Shown here piece by piece: positions 1 to 6,359 of a DNA stretch of 11,598 nt. The notes below the pieces were generated by a model. It saw only the letters and a list, made by a program, of their open reading frames with translations, had not been told where the DNA came from and made no database searches. The stretch spans positions 1-11,598 of the forward strand of contig CALGOK010000153.1 of NCBI GenBank assembly GCA_937961295.1. The letters are read 5' to 3'. The DNA is from an uncultured Gemmatimonadota bacterium. GTDB lineage: Bacteria; Gemmatimonadota; Gemmatimonadetes; Gemmatimonadales; GWC2-71-9. Each line of letters starts with the position of its first letter. Positions within the stretch are counted from its first letter, which is position 1. A program made the translations under genes and the position numbers.

Positions 1-126
1 TTCCAGCACCAGCACCTTGCCGCCGGGACGGACGGCGCGGGCAAGCTCGCGCAGGCCGGCGTCGAGGTTCCCGACGTTGCGGATCCCGAAGGCCACGCTG
101 GCCGCGTCCACGCTGTCGTCGGCCAG
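1..126 (-). pseudogene. C-terminal fragment of UbiE/MenG demethylmenaquinone/ubiquinone methyltransferase, fused to Omp85
   Basis: About 41 codons of the hybrid frame match the C-terminal half of the UbiE/MenG family. The segment holds the signature around FGIRNV (residues 352-357 of the hybrid) and the RPGGKVLVLE strand (372-381) that in this family runs on into EFS. UbiE/MenG methylates the quinone ring in menaquinone or ubiquinone synthesis, using SAM. The first half of the enzyme, which includes the glycine-rich SAM loop, should lie upstream but is replaced by Omp85 sequence. The rest of the C terminus, about 100 residues in typical members, would lie beyond the left edge. I treat it as a broken gene or a misjoined piece, not a functional enzyme. 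Confidence 0.65.
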
Positions 127-1143
127 CGGCGGGCACACGCTGTTCTCCGCCCCGAACCCGAGCGGCTCACCGACGCCGATCTTGGAGACCCGCCCCGACA
201 CGTCGACCACCCTGCCGTTGCCGAGGAAGTTGCGCGCCGTCCATCCCGCGCCGACGCGAAAGCAGTCGTTGGTTCCGTAGCCCACCGACCCGCGCACCCG
301 GTGGCTGCGCCCCTCGGTGATCTCCACCGCGACCGGCACCACCGAGTCGCCGACGGCGAACCGGAGCGAGTCGATCGTCACCGTCGCGTAGCGGAAGAGG
401 CCCGTGCCGTAGAGCGCGCGCTGCGAGCGGTACAGCGCGTCGAGCCGGTACCGGCGCCCCTCGCGCGCCGAGACCAGCGAGGCGATGAACGCGGAGTCGA
501 CCTCGTCGTGGCCGCGCACCGTGACGTCGCCGAACACGGCCCGCCGGCCCGGCGACACCAGGATCGTCATCCGCGCGGTGCGCGTCACCGAATCGGCCCG
601 TCCCTGCCGGTCGACGGTCGCCGTGGGATAGCCATGATTGCGGAGCCGGCGCGCCAGGGTGTCGACCGCGTTGTCCAGCGCGAAGCGCGAGAAGACATCG
701 CCCTCGGCGAGCGGCAGGTCGCGCAGCAGTCGCTCGCGATCGGGGACGTCGTCCATCCCCTCCACCGTGAGCGACGTGAGCCGGGTCGGCGGTCCCTCGG
801 TGATCCGGAAGGTGAGGTCCACCGACTCCGGGCTGCGCGCGACCACCGTGTCGACTTGCACCTCGAAGTAGCCGCTCAGCTTGTAGACCAGTGCCAGCCG
901 CAGCACATCCGCCCGGAACTCCGGCTCGCTGAAGCTGCGCTCCTCCCCGAGTCCGAACGAGCGGGTGAGGGGAAACCGCGCCGCCCACGAGGAGTTGGTG
1001 GTCGCGATGAACGAGGCCAGCGTCTCGTCGTCGATCGCCCGGTTCCCCTCGAATGAGAGCCCCCGCACCACGAGCGCGCCATTCTGGGCGGCGAGTGCCG
1101 GGGGGAACATCAGGAGGGCCGAGGCGAGGACGATTGACCGCAT
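1..1143 (-). CDS. Omp85/BamA-family outer-membrane protein (N-terminal part) running in frame into a UbiE/MenG methyltransferase C-terminal segment; partial at left edge
   Basis: The frame is open from the ATG at 1143-1141 to the left edge, 381 codons with no stop. Residues 1-20 form a signal peptide (hydrophobic core, ALAAQ end). Residues 23-117 look like a POTRA domain (starts GLSFEGNRAI, ends RITEGPP). About 118-200 and 200-280 form two more, the last ending VEITEGR at 273-279. Barrel-like sequence starts near 283 (SVGYGTND, ARNFLGNG). Omp85 proteins with POTRA domains insert or export proteins at the outer membrane. From about residue 341 the sequence changes to UbiE/MenG type: ADDSVDAASVAFGIRNV, then LRELARAVRPGGKVLVLE. 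Nearly all of the barrel is absent, and so is the N-terminal SAM-binding glycine motif of UbiE, so neither half should work as it stands. A TTGGCG-N17-CAGATT promoter lies 6 nt before the ATG. The identity of both halves is clear; whether the join is real is not. Confidence 0.8.
   Translation of the reverse strand, partial: MRSIVLASALLMFPPALAAQNGALVVRGLSFEGNRAIDDETLASFIATTNSSWAARFPLTRSFGLGEERSFSEPEFRADVLRLALVYKLSGYFEVQVDTVVARSPESVDLTFRITEGPPTRLTSLTVEGMDDVPDRERLLRDLPLAEGDVFSRFALDNAVDTLARRLRNHGYPTATVDRQGRADSVTRTARMTILVSPGRRAVFGDVTVRGHDEVDSAFIASLVSAREGRRYRLDALYRSQRALYGTGLFRYATVTIDSLRFAVGDSVVPVAVEITEGRSHRVRGSVGYGTNDCFRVGAGWTARNFLGNGRVVDVSGRVSKIGVGEPLGFGAENSVCPPLADDSVDAASVAFGIRNVGNLDAGLRELARAVRPGGKVLVLE
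112..147 (-). other. Junction between Omp85 and UbiE sequence
   Basis: The switch occurs within the codons for ENSVCPPLADDS (hybrid residues 333-344). FGAENSVC still reads like an Omp85 barrel loop, while LADDSVDA already reads like UbiE. A short shared stretch coding LADDS could have been the crossover point for a deletion or for an assembler joining two contigs. The reading frame is kept across the join. Confidence 0.6.
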
Positions 1144-1149
1144 TCGCTA

Positions 1150-1178
1150 AATCTGGTTTCTTGAAGAGGTTACGCCAA
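1150..1178 (-). promoter_or_regulatory. Sigma-70-like promoter for the Omp85 gene, leaderless type
   Basis: On the minus strand a TTGGCG -35 (1178-1173) is followed after exactly 17 nt by a CAGATT -10 (1155-1150). Only 6 nt (TAGCGA) separate the -10 from the ATG at 1143. That spacing would put transcription start at or next to the start codon. No Shine-Dalgarno sequence fits in between. Confidence 0.45.
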
Positions 1179-1318
1179 CCGCCCCGATCAGTTCAGGTCC
1201 CTGGCGGACCGGCAGGGGCCACGAACGACACCCGTCTACCCCACGGACGTCCCGGCCGGCCCGCGGCGACACCGCGCCGGGCCCGGGAATCCCCGGCCAC
1301 CGCCACACGGGCTCGCCC

Positions 1319-2803
1319 ATGACCGCCTCGCCACGCCGGATCCTCCTTGCCGGCCTGCTCCTGCTGTCGAGTGCGCCGCTCGGTGGCCAGTCGCTGGCGC
1401 GGCGCCTCGACGCCAGGCTCGATGCCCCCGACCTCGACCGCCACCTCTGGGGCGTCGCGGTGACCGATCTTGACGGCAGGCTCCTCTACGGCCGCAATGC
1501 CGAGCGGCTCTTCATCCCGGCCAGCAACACCAAGCTGGTGATCGCTGCCGCGGCGATCGTGATGCTCGGCCCCGACTACCAGGTGCGGACCTCGCTCTAT
1601 GGCACCGGGCCGGTGGTCGACGGCGAGCTGATCGGCGACCTGGTGCTCTATGGTCGCGGCGACCCCACCCTCAGCAAGCGGTGCTACGACCCCGACGAGA
1701 GCAAGCCCGGCGTCTGCGACGAGGACCCCGCCGCGCGCCTGCGCGACCTCGCCCGCCAGCTGCGCGAGCGCGGCGTGCGCCGGGTGGCCGGCGACCTCGT
1801 GGGCGACGGGTCGTACTTCGACGAGGAGCTCGTCCATCCGGCGTGGGAGACCTACGACCTCAACTGGTGGTACGCGGCGCCGGTGTCGGGGCTCGGCTTC
1901 AACGACAACGCCGTGGACATCGTGGTGGCGGCAGCCGACTCCGGCGACGCGCAGCCGCGACTCGAGCTGGCCCTCGACGTCGGGGCGGCGCGCCTCGAGA
2001 ACCGCGCCGTCATCGGACCGCGCGACGCGCGGCGCAGCTTCGACATCCTGCGCAGCAGCGACGGGGAGCGCTACGTGGCCTCGGGCATCCTGCCGATCGG
2101 CAGCGCGCAGCGCACCGAGTACGCCGCCGTGCTCGACCCGGCGCGCTACACCGCGCTGGCGCTCCAGCGTGCGCTGGCAGCCGAGGGAATCGTGGTGCGC
2201 GGCGCGGTGCGCTCCACCGTCGACTCCACCGACTATGCCGCCACCCGTGCCACCCCCGCGCTCGCCGAGGTGCTCTCGCGGCCGCTCCGCGACTGGGTGT
2301 TCCCCGTGCTCAACACCTCGCAGAACTGGTTCGCCGAGATGCTGGTGAAGCAGCTCGGCCGGGTCCACGGCCGCGCCGGGTCGTGGCGCGAGGGACTCGC
2401 GGTGGAGCGACGGTTCCTGATCGACTCGGTGGGGATCGACAGCACCCAGTTCGCGCTCTCCGATGCCTCGGGGCTCGCCGCGAACAACCTCGTGACCCCG
2501 CGCGCCTTCACCCAGCTCCTCGCCTGGATGCGCCGCCACCCGCAGTACGAGGCGTTCGCCGCCGGGCTCCCCCAGAGCGGGGCGGTCGGCTCGCTCCGCC
2601 GACGCTTCGTCGGCACCCCGCTCGAGGGACGGGTGCGCGCCAAGACCGGCACGATCTCGCGGGTGAACACGCTGAGCGGCTACGTCGAGGGCGCCGACGG
2701 CCGCGTGCTGGTCTTCTCGATCCAGGCCAACCATCACACCCTGGGGTCGTCGCGGATGATCCCGGCGATCGACAGCGTGGTGGTGGAGCTGCGGCGGCGG
2801 TAG
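1319..2803 (+). CDS. dacB: D-alanyl-D-alanine carboxypeptidase/endopeptidase, PBP4 (DacB) family
   Basis: This is a 494-residue secreted penicillin-binding protein of the S13 (PBP4/DacB) family, which removes the terminal D-Ala of peptidoglycan stem peptides and/or cuts cross-links in the periplasm. Residues 5-24 form a signal peptide (two Arg, then a leucine-rich core, ending PLGGQ). All three catalytic motifs are present: SxxK as S69-N-T-K72 in IPASNTKL, SxN as S334-Q-N336 in NTSQNWFAEML, and KTG at 442-444 in RAKTGTISRVNTLSGY. The family block SDASGLAANNLVTP starts at 381. Length is normal for the family. C122 and C133 flank a short acidic loop and could form a disulfide, which is unusual. 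The ATG is chosen because it directly precedes the signal peptide; no Shine-Dalgarno site is visible. The gene diverges from the Omp85 gene across a GC-rich 175-nt gap. Confidence 0.93.
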   Translation: MTASPRRILLAGLLLLSSAPLGGQSLARRLDARLDAPDLDRHLWGVAVTDLDGRLLYGRNAERLFIPASNTKLVIAAAAIVMLGPDYQVRTSLYGTGPVVDGELIGDLVLYGRGDPTLSKRCYDPDESKPGVCDEDPAARLRDLARQLRERGVRRVAGDLVGDGSYFDEELVHPAWETYDLNWWYAAPVSGLGFNDNAVDIVVAAADSGDAQPRLELALDVGAARLENRAVIGPRDARRSFDILRSSDGERYVASGILPIGSAQRTEYAAVLDPARYTALALQRALAAEGIVVRGAVRSTVDSTDYAATRATPALAEVLSRPLRDWVFPVLNTSQNWFAEMLVKQLGRVHGRAGSWREGLAVERRFLIDSVGIDSTQFALSDASGLAANNLVTPRAFTQLLAWMRRHPQYEAFAAGLPQSGAVGSLRRRFVGTPLEGRVRAKTGTISRVNTLSGYVEGADGRVLVFSIQANHHTLGSSRMIPAIDSVVVELRRR

Positions 2804-2806
2804 CAG

Positions 2807-2826
2807 GCGCGCCGCTCGCGGCGCGC
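2807..2826 (+). terminator. GC-rich hairpin just after dacB
   Basis: Starting 3 nt after the dacB TAG, GCGCGCCG and CGGCGCGC form a perfect 8-bp stem around the loop CTCG. There is no U-run, so it is either a hairpin-only terminator or an mRNA 3'-end stabiliser. A 12-nt perfect palindrome (GATGCCGGCATC, 2827-2838) follows directly. Confidence 0.45.
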
Positions 2827-2833
2827 GATGCCG

Positions 2834-2904
2834 GCATCGCGCACCCCAAGGGGTGCGCCCACAGGGCACCGCATCGCGCGCCCCAAGGGTGCGCCTGCGG
2901 GGCC
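2834..2904. repeat. Two-copy tandem repeat, each copy carrying a hairpin
   Basis: Copy 1 (2834-2870) and copy 2 (2871-2904) both start GCATCGCGC, continue CCCCAAGGG and then TGCGCC, with a few substitutions and one deletion. In copy 1 the 20 nt at 2839-2858 form a perfect inverted repeat (GCGCACCCC, AA, GGGGTGCGC); copy 2 keeps an imperfect version. The unit looks like a short REP-like palindromic repeat. It occupies most of the 122-nt gap between dacB and fprA. Confidence 0.55.
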
Positions 2905-2909
2905 ACGGC

Positions 2910-2915
2910 TATCTT
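2910..2915 (+). promoter_or_regulatory. Possible -10 element for fprA
   Basis: TATCTT ends 10 nt before the fprA ATG at 2926, and there is no Shine-Dalgarno sequence between them. A convincing -35 is not visible, since the region upstream is the hairpin repeat. If used, the mRNA would have almost no leader. Confidence 0.3.
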
Positions 2916-2925
2916 TCCGCCCGCC

Positions 2926-4314
2926 ATGACCCTCGATCCCACCACGCTGCGCGTCGCCATCCTGGGCGCGGGACCCTCGGGCTTCTACGCCGCCGAGGCG
3001 CTGCAGAAGGCCGTGCCGTCGATCCGCATCGACATGTACGACCGGCTCCCCACCCCCTTCGGGCTGGTGCGGGGTGGCGTCGCGCCCGACCACCCGCGAA
3101 TCAAGTCAGTGACGCGGGTGTTCGACCGCATCGCCTCCCACGGGCAGTTCCGGTTCATCGGCAACGTCGAGGTGGGACGCGACGTGACGCCTGCGGAACT
3201 CCGGCGGCACTACGATGCGGTCCTCTTTGCGGTCGGTGCGCGCACCGACCGCACGCTCGGCATCCCGGGCGAGGGACTGCCCGGTTCCCACGCCGCCACC
3301 GAACTCGTCGGCTGGTACAACGGGCACCCTGACTACCGCGCCGCCCGGTTCGACCTCACCGTGCCCGCCGCGGCGGAGGTGGGGCGCGGCACAGTGGCGC
3401 TGGACGTGACCCGGATCCTCTCGCGCCGACCCGAGGACCTCGGCATCACCGACGTGGCCGATCATGCGGCGCGGGAGCTGGCCGAGTCCGCCCTGCGCGA
3501 GGTGCACGTCCTCGGCCGCCGCGGTCCGGTGCAGGGCGCATTCACCACGCCCGAGCTCCGCGAGCTCGGCGAGCTCCCCGGCGTCGACGTGATCGTCGAC
3601 CCGCGCGATCTCGAGCTCGACGAGGTGAGTGCCGCCCACCTCGCCGAGACATCCGATCGCACCGCGGAGAAGAACCTCGAGGTGCTGCGCGGCTGGGCCG
3701 GGCGCGAACCGACCGGCGCGCCGCGACGGATCGTCTTCCACTTCTGCGTGTCGCCCGTCGAGATCCTGGGCGAGGACCGCGTGAGCGGCGTGCGCATCGT
3801 CCGCAACCGGCTCGAGCCCGACGGCCGCGGCGGCGTGCGGCCGGTGCCCACCGGCGAGGAAACCGTCCTCCCGGTCGGGCTGGTGTTCCGCTCGGTGGGC
3901 TACCGCGGCGTGGCGATAGACGGGCTGCCGTTCGACGACGCGCGCGGCGTGGTCCCCAATGCCGAAGGGCGCGTCGTGGAGCACGAGGGGAGCCACACCG
4001 CGGTCGACGGCGTCTATGTCTGCGGCTGGATCAAGCGCGGCCCGACCGGCGTCATCGGCACCAACAAGGTCTGCGCGGCACAGACCATCGATCACCTGCT
4101 GGCCGATGCCGTTGCCGGCCGCATCAGCGCGGCGGCGGCCGACCCCGACACCCTCATCGCGCGCCTCCGCGCCGACGGGGCCAGGCTCACCGACTGGGAC
4201 GACTGGAGTCGGCTCGATGCCATCGAGGTCGCCCGCGGCAAGTCGGCCGGCAAGCCGCGCGAGAAGCTGACCAGCATCACGGAGATGCTGGACGCGCTTG
4301 AAGGTGACGGGTGA
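2926..4314 (+). CDS. fprA: Ferredoxin/adrenodoxin-NADP(+) reductase, FprA family
   Basis: This 462-residue flavoprotein matches the FprA/adrenodoxin-reductase family, which moves electrons between NADPH and ferredoxins through FAD in the cytoplasm. The FAD Rossmann motif is GAGPSGFYAAEAL (14-26), followed by LPTPFGLVRGGVAPDHP, a hallmark of the family. The NADP-binding motif is at 153-164 but reads GRGTVALDVTRI, where relatives usually have GNGNVALDVARI. RRGPVQGAFTTPELREL and RSVGYRGV follow. The C-terminal FAD-contact block GWIKRGPTGVIGTNK spans 367-381. The length agrees with mycobacterial FprA. The ATG is chosen because it places the FAD motif at the usual distance from the N terminus. It stands alone, with hairpin-rich gaps on both sides. 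The altered NADP motif does not remove the key glycines, so activity is likely. Confidence 0.93.
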   Translation: MTLDPTTLRVAILGAGPSGFYAAEALQKAVPSIRIDMYDRLPTPFGLVRGGVAPDHPRIKSVTRVFDRIASHGQFRFIGNVEVGRDVTPAELRRHYDAVLFAVGARTDRTLGIPGEGLPGSHAATELVGWYNGHPDYRAARFDLTVPAAAEVGRGTVALDVTRILSRRPEDLGITDVADHAARELAESALREVHVLGRRGPVQGAFTTPELRELGELPGVDVIVDPRDLELDEVSAAHLAETSDRTAEKNLEVLRGWAGREPTGAPRRIVFHFCVSPVEILGEDRVSGVRIVRNRLEPDGRGGVRPVPTGEETVLPVGLVFRSVGYRGVAIDGLPFDDARGVVPNAEGRVVEHEGSHTAVDGVYVCGWIKRGPTGVIGTNKVCAAQTIDHLLADAVAGRISAAAADPDTLIARLRADGARLTDWDDWSRLDAIEVARGKSAGKPREKLTSITEMLDALEGDG

Positions 4315-4419
4315 CGGGCGACGAGTAACGGGGTAGCATCGCTGCAACCACCAATCGCGGACAGATCGGGCAGTCCCTGTCACCCGTTGCCCGTCACCCA
4401 TTCCCGGTTACCCGTCCCC
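4303..4419. repeat. Inverted pair of GGTGACGG-type repeat tracts, probable terminator region
   Basis: From 4303 the plus strand reads as near-tandem variants of GGTGACGG (to about 4332). From about 4378 to 4419 the same units appear inverted, as CACCCGTTGCCCGTCACCC and then GTTACCCGTCCCC. The two tracts can pair imperfectly in several registers around a 45-nt centre. The fprA stop codon TGA (4312-4314) lies inside the left tract. Degenerate short repeats at a 3' end like this could act as a bidirectional terminator, but no U-run is seen. Confidence 0.5.
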
Positions 4420-4437
4420 ACGCGGTTCGCGTAGATT
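4408..4437 (+). promoter_or_regulatory. Possible leaderless promoter of the adenosyltransferase gene
   Basis: TAGATT (4432-4437) ends exactly 6 nt before the ATG at 4444, the same geometry as the Omp85 promoter. A weak TTACCC lies 18 nt upstream (4408-4413), inside the right repeat tract. No Shine-Dalgarno sequence is present in the short run of C before the ATG. Confidence 0.4.
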
Positions 4438-4443
4438 CCCCCC

Positions 4444-4995
4444 ATGGCGATTCGCATCTACACCCGCACCGGTGACGGCGGCGAGACCGGCCTCTTCGGC
4501 GGTGGGCGCGTCGCCAAGGACCACCCGCGCGTCGCCGCCTACGGCGATGTCGACGAGCTCAACTCCGTCATCGGCCTCGTGCGCGCCACGGCACCGACCG
4601 ACCTCGCCGACGCACTGCTCGAGACGATCCAGCGCGACCTGTTCGCCATCGGCGGGCATCTCGCCACCCCCGACCCCGACAAGGTGCGCAGGGCGCTCGA
4701 GAAGGCCGAGCTGCAGCCGGACCGGATCGCGGAGTTCGAGCGCGCGATCGACGCCGCCGACGAGGAGCTGGCGCCGCTCAAGGCGTTCGTGCTGCCGGGC
4801 GGATCGCCCAAGGCGGCCGCCCTCCACCTCGCCCGCACGACCTGTCGACGCGCAGAGCGGAATGTCGTCACGCTCGCAAGCCGGGAAGAAGTGCCGGAAC
4901 TCTTCCTGGTCTACCTCAATCGCCTCTCCGACCTGCTGTTCACGCTCGCGCGGCTCGCCAACCACCGCGCCGGTATCGGGGACGTCACCTGGTAG
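4444..4995 (+). CDS. pduO: ATP:cob(I)alamin adenosyltransferase, PduO type
   Basis: This 183-residue protein transfers the adenosyl group of ATP to cob(I)alamin, giving adenosylcobalamin, the cofactor for mutases and some ribonucleotide reductases. It has the PduO/MMAB-type sequence: the N-terminal ATP-binding stretch TRTGDGGETGLFGGGRVAKD (7-26) and AYGDVDELNS (32-41), the helix CRRAER (134-139) and LNRLSDLLF (158-166). The family works as a cytoplasmic trimer of five-helix bundles. Length is typical and the product looks complete. The ATG sits directly before the conserved IYTRTGD strand. The gene is followed so closely by aroB that the two are probably co-transcribed, although their pathways are unrelated. 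No other cobalamin genes are seen here, so it may serve salvage of imported corrinoid. The symbol is a family-type name. Confidence 0.92.
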   Translation: MAIRIYTRTGDGGETGLFGGGRVAKDHPRVAAYGDVDELNSVIGLVRATAPTDLADALLETIQRDLFAIGGHLATPDPDKVRRALEKAELQPDRIAEFERAIDAADEELAPLKAFVLPGGSPKAAALHLARTTCRRAERNVVTLASREEVPELFLVYLNRLSDLLFTLARLANHRAGIGDVTW

Positions 4996-5033
4996 CCGAG
5001 CTGGGCGTCCGCCACCGCGGCGGCGCCTACCCG

Positions 5034-6059
5034 GTGCTCGTGGGCGCCGGCCTCGCCTCCGACCTGGGCCGGTTGCTCGACGAGCGGGCGGGCGGCGGCA
5101 AGCGGGTGGTCATCACCGACGTGCACGTGGACCTCGCCTGGCCGGCGCTCCTCCCCGGAGTCCCGCGCCTCGTCTTTCCGGCGGGCGAGCAGCACAAGAC
5201 GCGCGAGTCGTGGGCCGAGCTCACCGACCGCGTGCTGGCGCTCGGTGTCGACCGCGATGCGGTGATCGTCGCGATCGGCGGCGGCGTCGCCACCGACCTC
5301 GCGGGGTTCGTCGCCGCCACCCTGCTGCGCGGGGTGCGCTGGGTGGCGGTGCCCACTAGCACCCTGGCCATGCTCGACGCCGCGGTCGGCGGCAAGACCG
5401 GGGTCGACACGCGGCACGGCAAGAATCTCGTCGGGGCGTTCCATCCGCCATCGGTGGTCGTCGCTGACCCCGCCCTCCTCGCCACGCTCCCCGCCCGGCC
5501 GTACCGCGAGGGACTCGCCGAGGCGGTCAAGCACGCCGCCATCGCCGATGCCTCGCTCTGGGCGTGGCTCGAGGAGCACGCGGCCTCGGTGATCGAGCGC
5601 GACGTCGACCTCACGACCGAGCTCGTGCACCGGTCGCTCGCCATCAAGGCCGCGGTGGTGAGCGAGGACGAGCATGAGTCGGGGCAACGCGCGATCCTTA
5701 ACGCAGGTCATACCATCGCCCACGCGCTCGAGCACGCCACCGACTTCGCACTCCCCCATGGCGAGGCCGTGGCGATCGGGCTGGTGCTCGAGACCCGGAT
5801 CGCCGAGGCACGCGGGCTCGCGCCACGCGGCACCGCCACCCGCATCGCCGCACTCCTCGGTGTGCTCGGCCTCCCCTCGGTCCCTCCCGGGCATTTCGAC
5901 TTCGAGCGGTTCATCGCGGCGCTGCAGCACGACAAGAAGAATCGCGATGCCGCGATCCGCGCTGCCCTCCTCGCCGACATCGGCAGCGTTGCGCGCGACG
6001 ACGACGGCGGCTGGACCCGGGCCCTCACCAGCGACGAGATTCTCGCGATCGTCCACTGA
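5034..6059 (+). CDS. aroB: 3-dehydroquinate synthase (aroB); true start probably 10-15 codons upstream
   Basis: The enzyme turns DAHP into 3-dehydroquinate, the second step of the shikimate pathway, using NAD+ and a metal ion. Numbered from the GTG at 5034, it has the NAD-binding GGGVATDLAGF (82-92), PTSTLAMLDAAVGGKTGVD with K121, GKNLVGAFHPP, and the predicted metal ligands E163 (AEAVKH), H226 (NAGHTIAH) and H242 (PHGEAV). It is complete at the C terminus. The GTG cuts off the first beta-strand. The same frame continues upstream without a stop as AELGVRHRGGAYPVLVG, which is AroB-like, but no ATG, GTG or TTG occurs between there and the preceding gene. CTG codons at 5001 and 4989 (overlapping the previous stop) are candidates. 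The given start is the first conventional one and is probably too short. Translational coupling to the upstream gene is likely. Confidence 0.9.
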   Translation: MLVGAGLASDLGRLLDERAGGGKRVVITDVHVDLAWPALLPGVPRLVFPAGEQHKTRESWAELTDRVLALGVDRDAVIVAIGGGVATDLAGFVAATLLRGVRWVAVPTSTLAMLDAAVGGKTGVDTRHGKNLVGAFHPPSVVVADPALLATLPARPYREGLAEAVKHAAIADASLWAWLEEHAASVIERDVDLTTELVHRSLAIKAAVVSEDEHESGQRAILNAGHTIAHALEHATDFALPHGEAVAIGLVLETRIAEARGLAPRGTATRIAALLGVLGLPSVPPGHFDFERFIAALQHDKKNRDAAIRAALLADIGSVARDDDGGWTRALTSDEILAIVH

Positions 6060-6063
6060 CGAC

Positions 6064-6191
6064 AGGGAACGGAGCCGACGACCGCTTCGCCGGTGGCCAC
6101 CGTCCCTTGCACGGTCCTCGAACGCGTGGCCGACGGGACGGGCAACCGGCGGAGCGGTCATCGGCTCCCGTACAATCGCCGTTGGTTCCCT
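6064..6191. repeat. Long imperfect palindrome A downstream of aroB
   Basis: The arm 6069-6106 pairs with 6135-6171 in nearly continuous complementarity (for example GAGCCGACGACCGC against GCGGTCATCGGCTC) around a 28-nt centre, which itself holds CACG/CGTG. An outer AGGGAAC (6064-6070) pairs with GTTCCCT (6185-6191). It starts 4 nt after the aroB stop, so one role could be transcription termination. The right arm contains GGCAACCGGC, repeated exactly in palindrome B. Confidence 0.7.
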
Positions 6192-6206
6192 CGGCCAGCG
6201 ATGGGC

Positions 6207-6303
6207 CGGGCGGTTCCCCCCGTGCCGATTGCCCGCCCGAGCGTCCGCCTGTTCGGCGGTTCGGGCGAGGGGCGGTGGCAACCGGCACGGGGGGAATCGC
6301 CCG
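6207..6303. repeat. Long palindrome B, GC-rich, 97 nt
   Basis: Outer arms 6207-6227 and 6283-6303 pair over 21 positions with a single G-T wobble, built around GTTCCCCCCGTGCCG and its complement. Inner arms 6228-6249 and 6255-6282 pair again (TTGCC/GGCAA, CGCCCGA/TCGGGCG) with one bulge, closing on the loop TGTTC. The arms are far longer than an ordinary terminator needs. No coding sequence is supported here; the short open frames on both strands are products of the symmetry. Confidence 0.75.
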
Positions 6304-6359
6304 ATCCCGCGAATCTCTCCACAAGTCTCCTCTGAGCAATCCGAATCGAACTGGTGCCC

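Noticed and set aside
1144..1318. Possible gene or RNA in the divergent gap between Omp85 and dacB
   Set aside because: It holds the Omp85 promoter and GC-rich sequence with short palindromes only; no tRNA, riboswitch or credible dacB promoter could be recognised.
1193..2869. Long open frame on the minus strand opposite dacB (and similar long antisense frames opposite fprA, aroB, the sigma factor and the nuclease)
   Set aside because: They are Arg/Gly/Ala/His-rich translations with no recognisable motifs, as expected from high-GC codon use of the real genes on the other strand.
2834..2904. CRISPR-like repeats
   Set aside because: There are only two adjacent copies with no unique spacer between them, each internally palindromic, and no cas genes are present.
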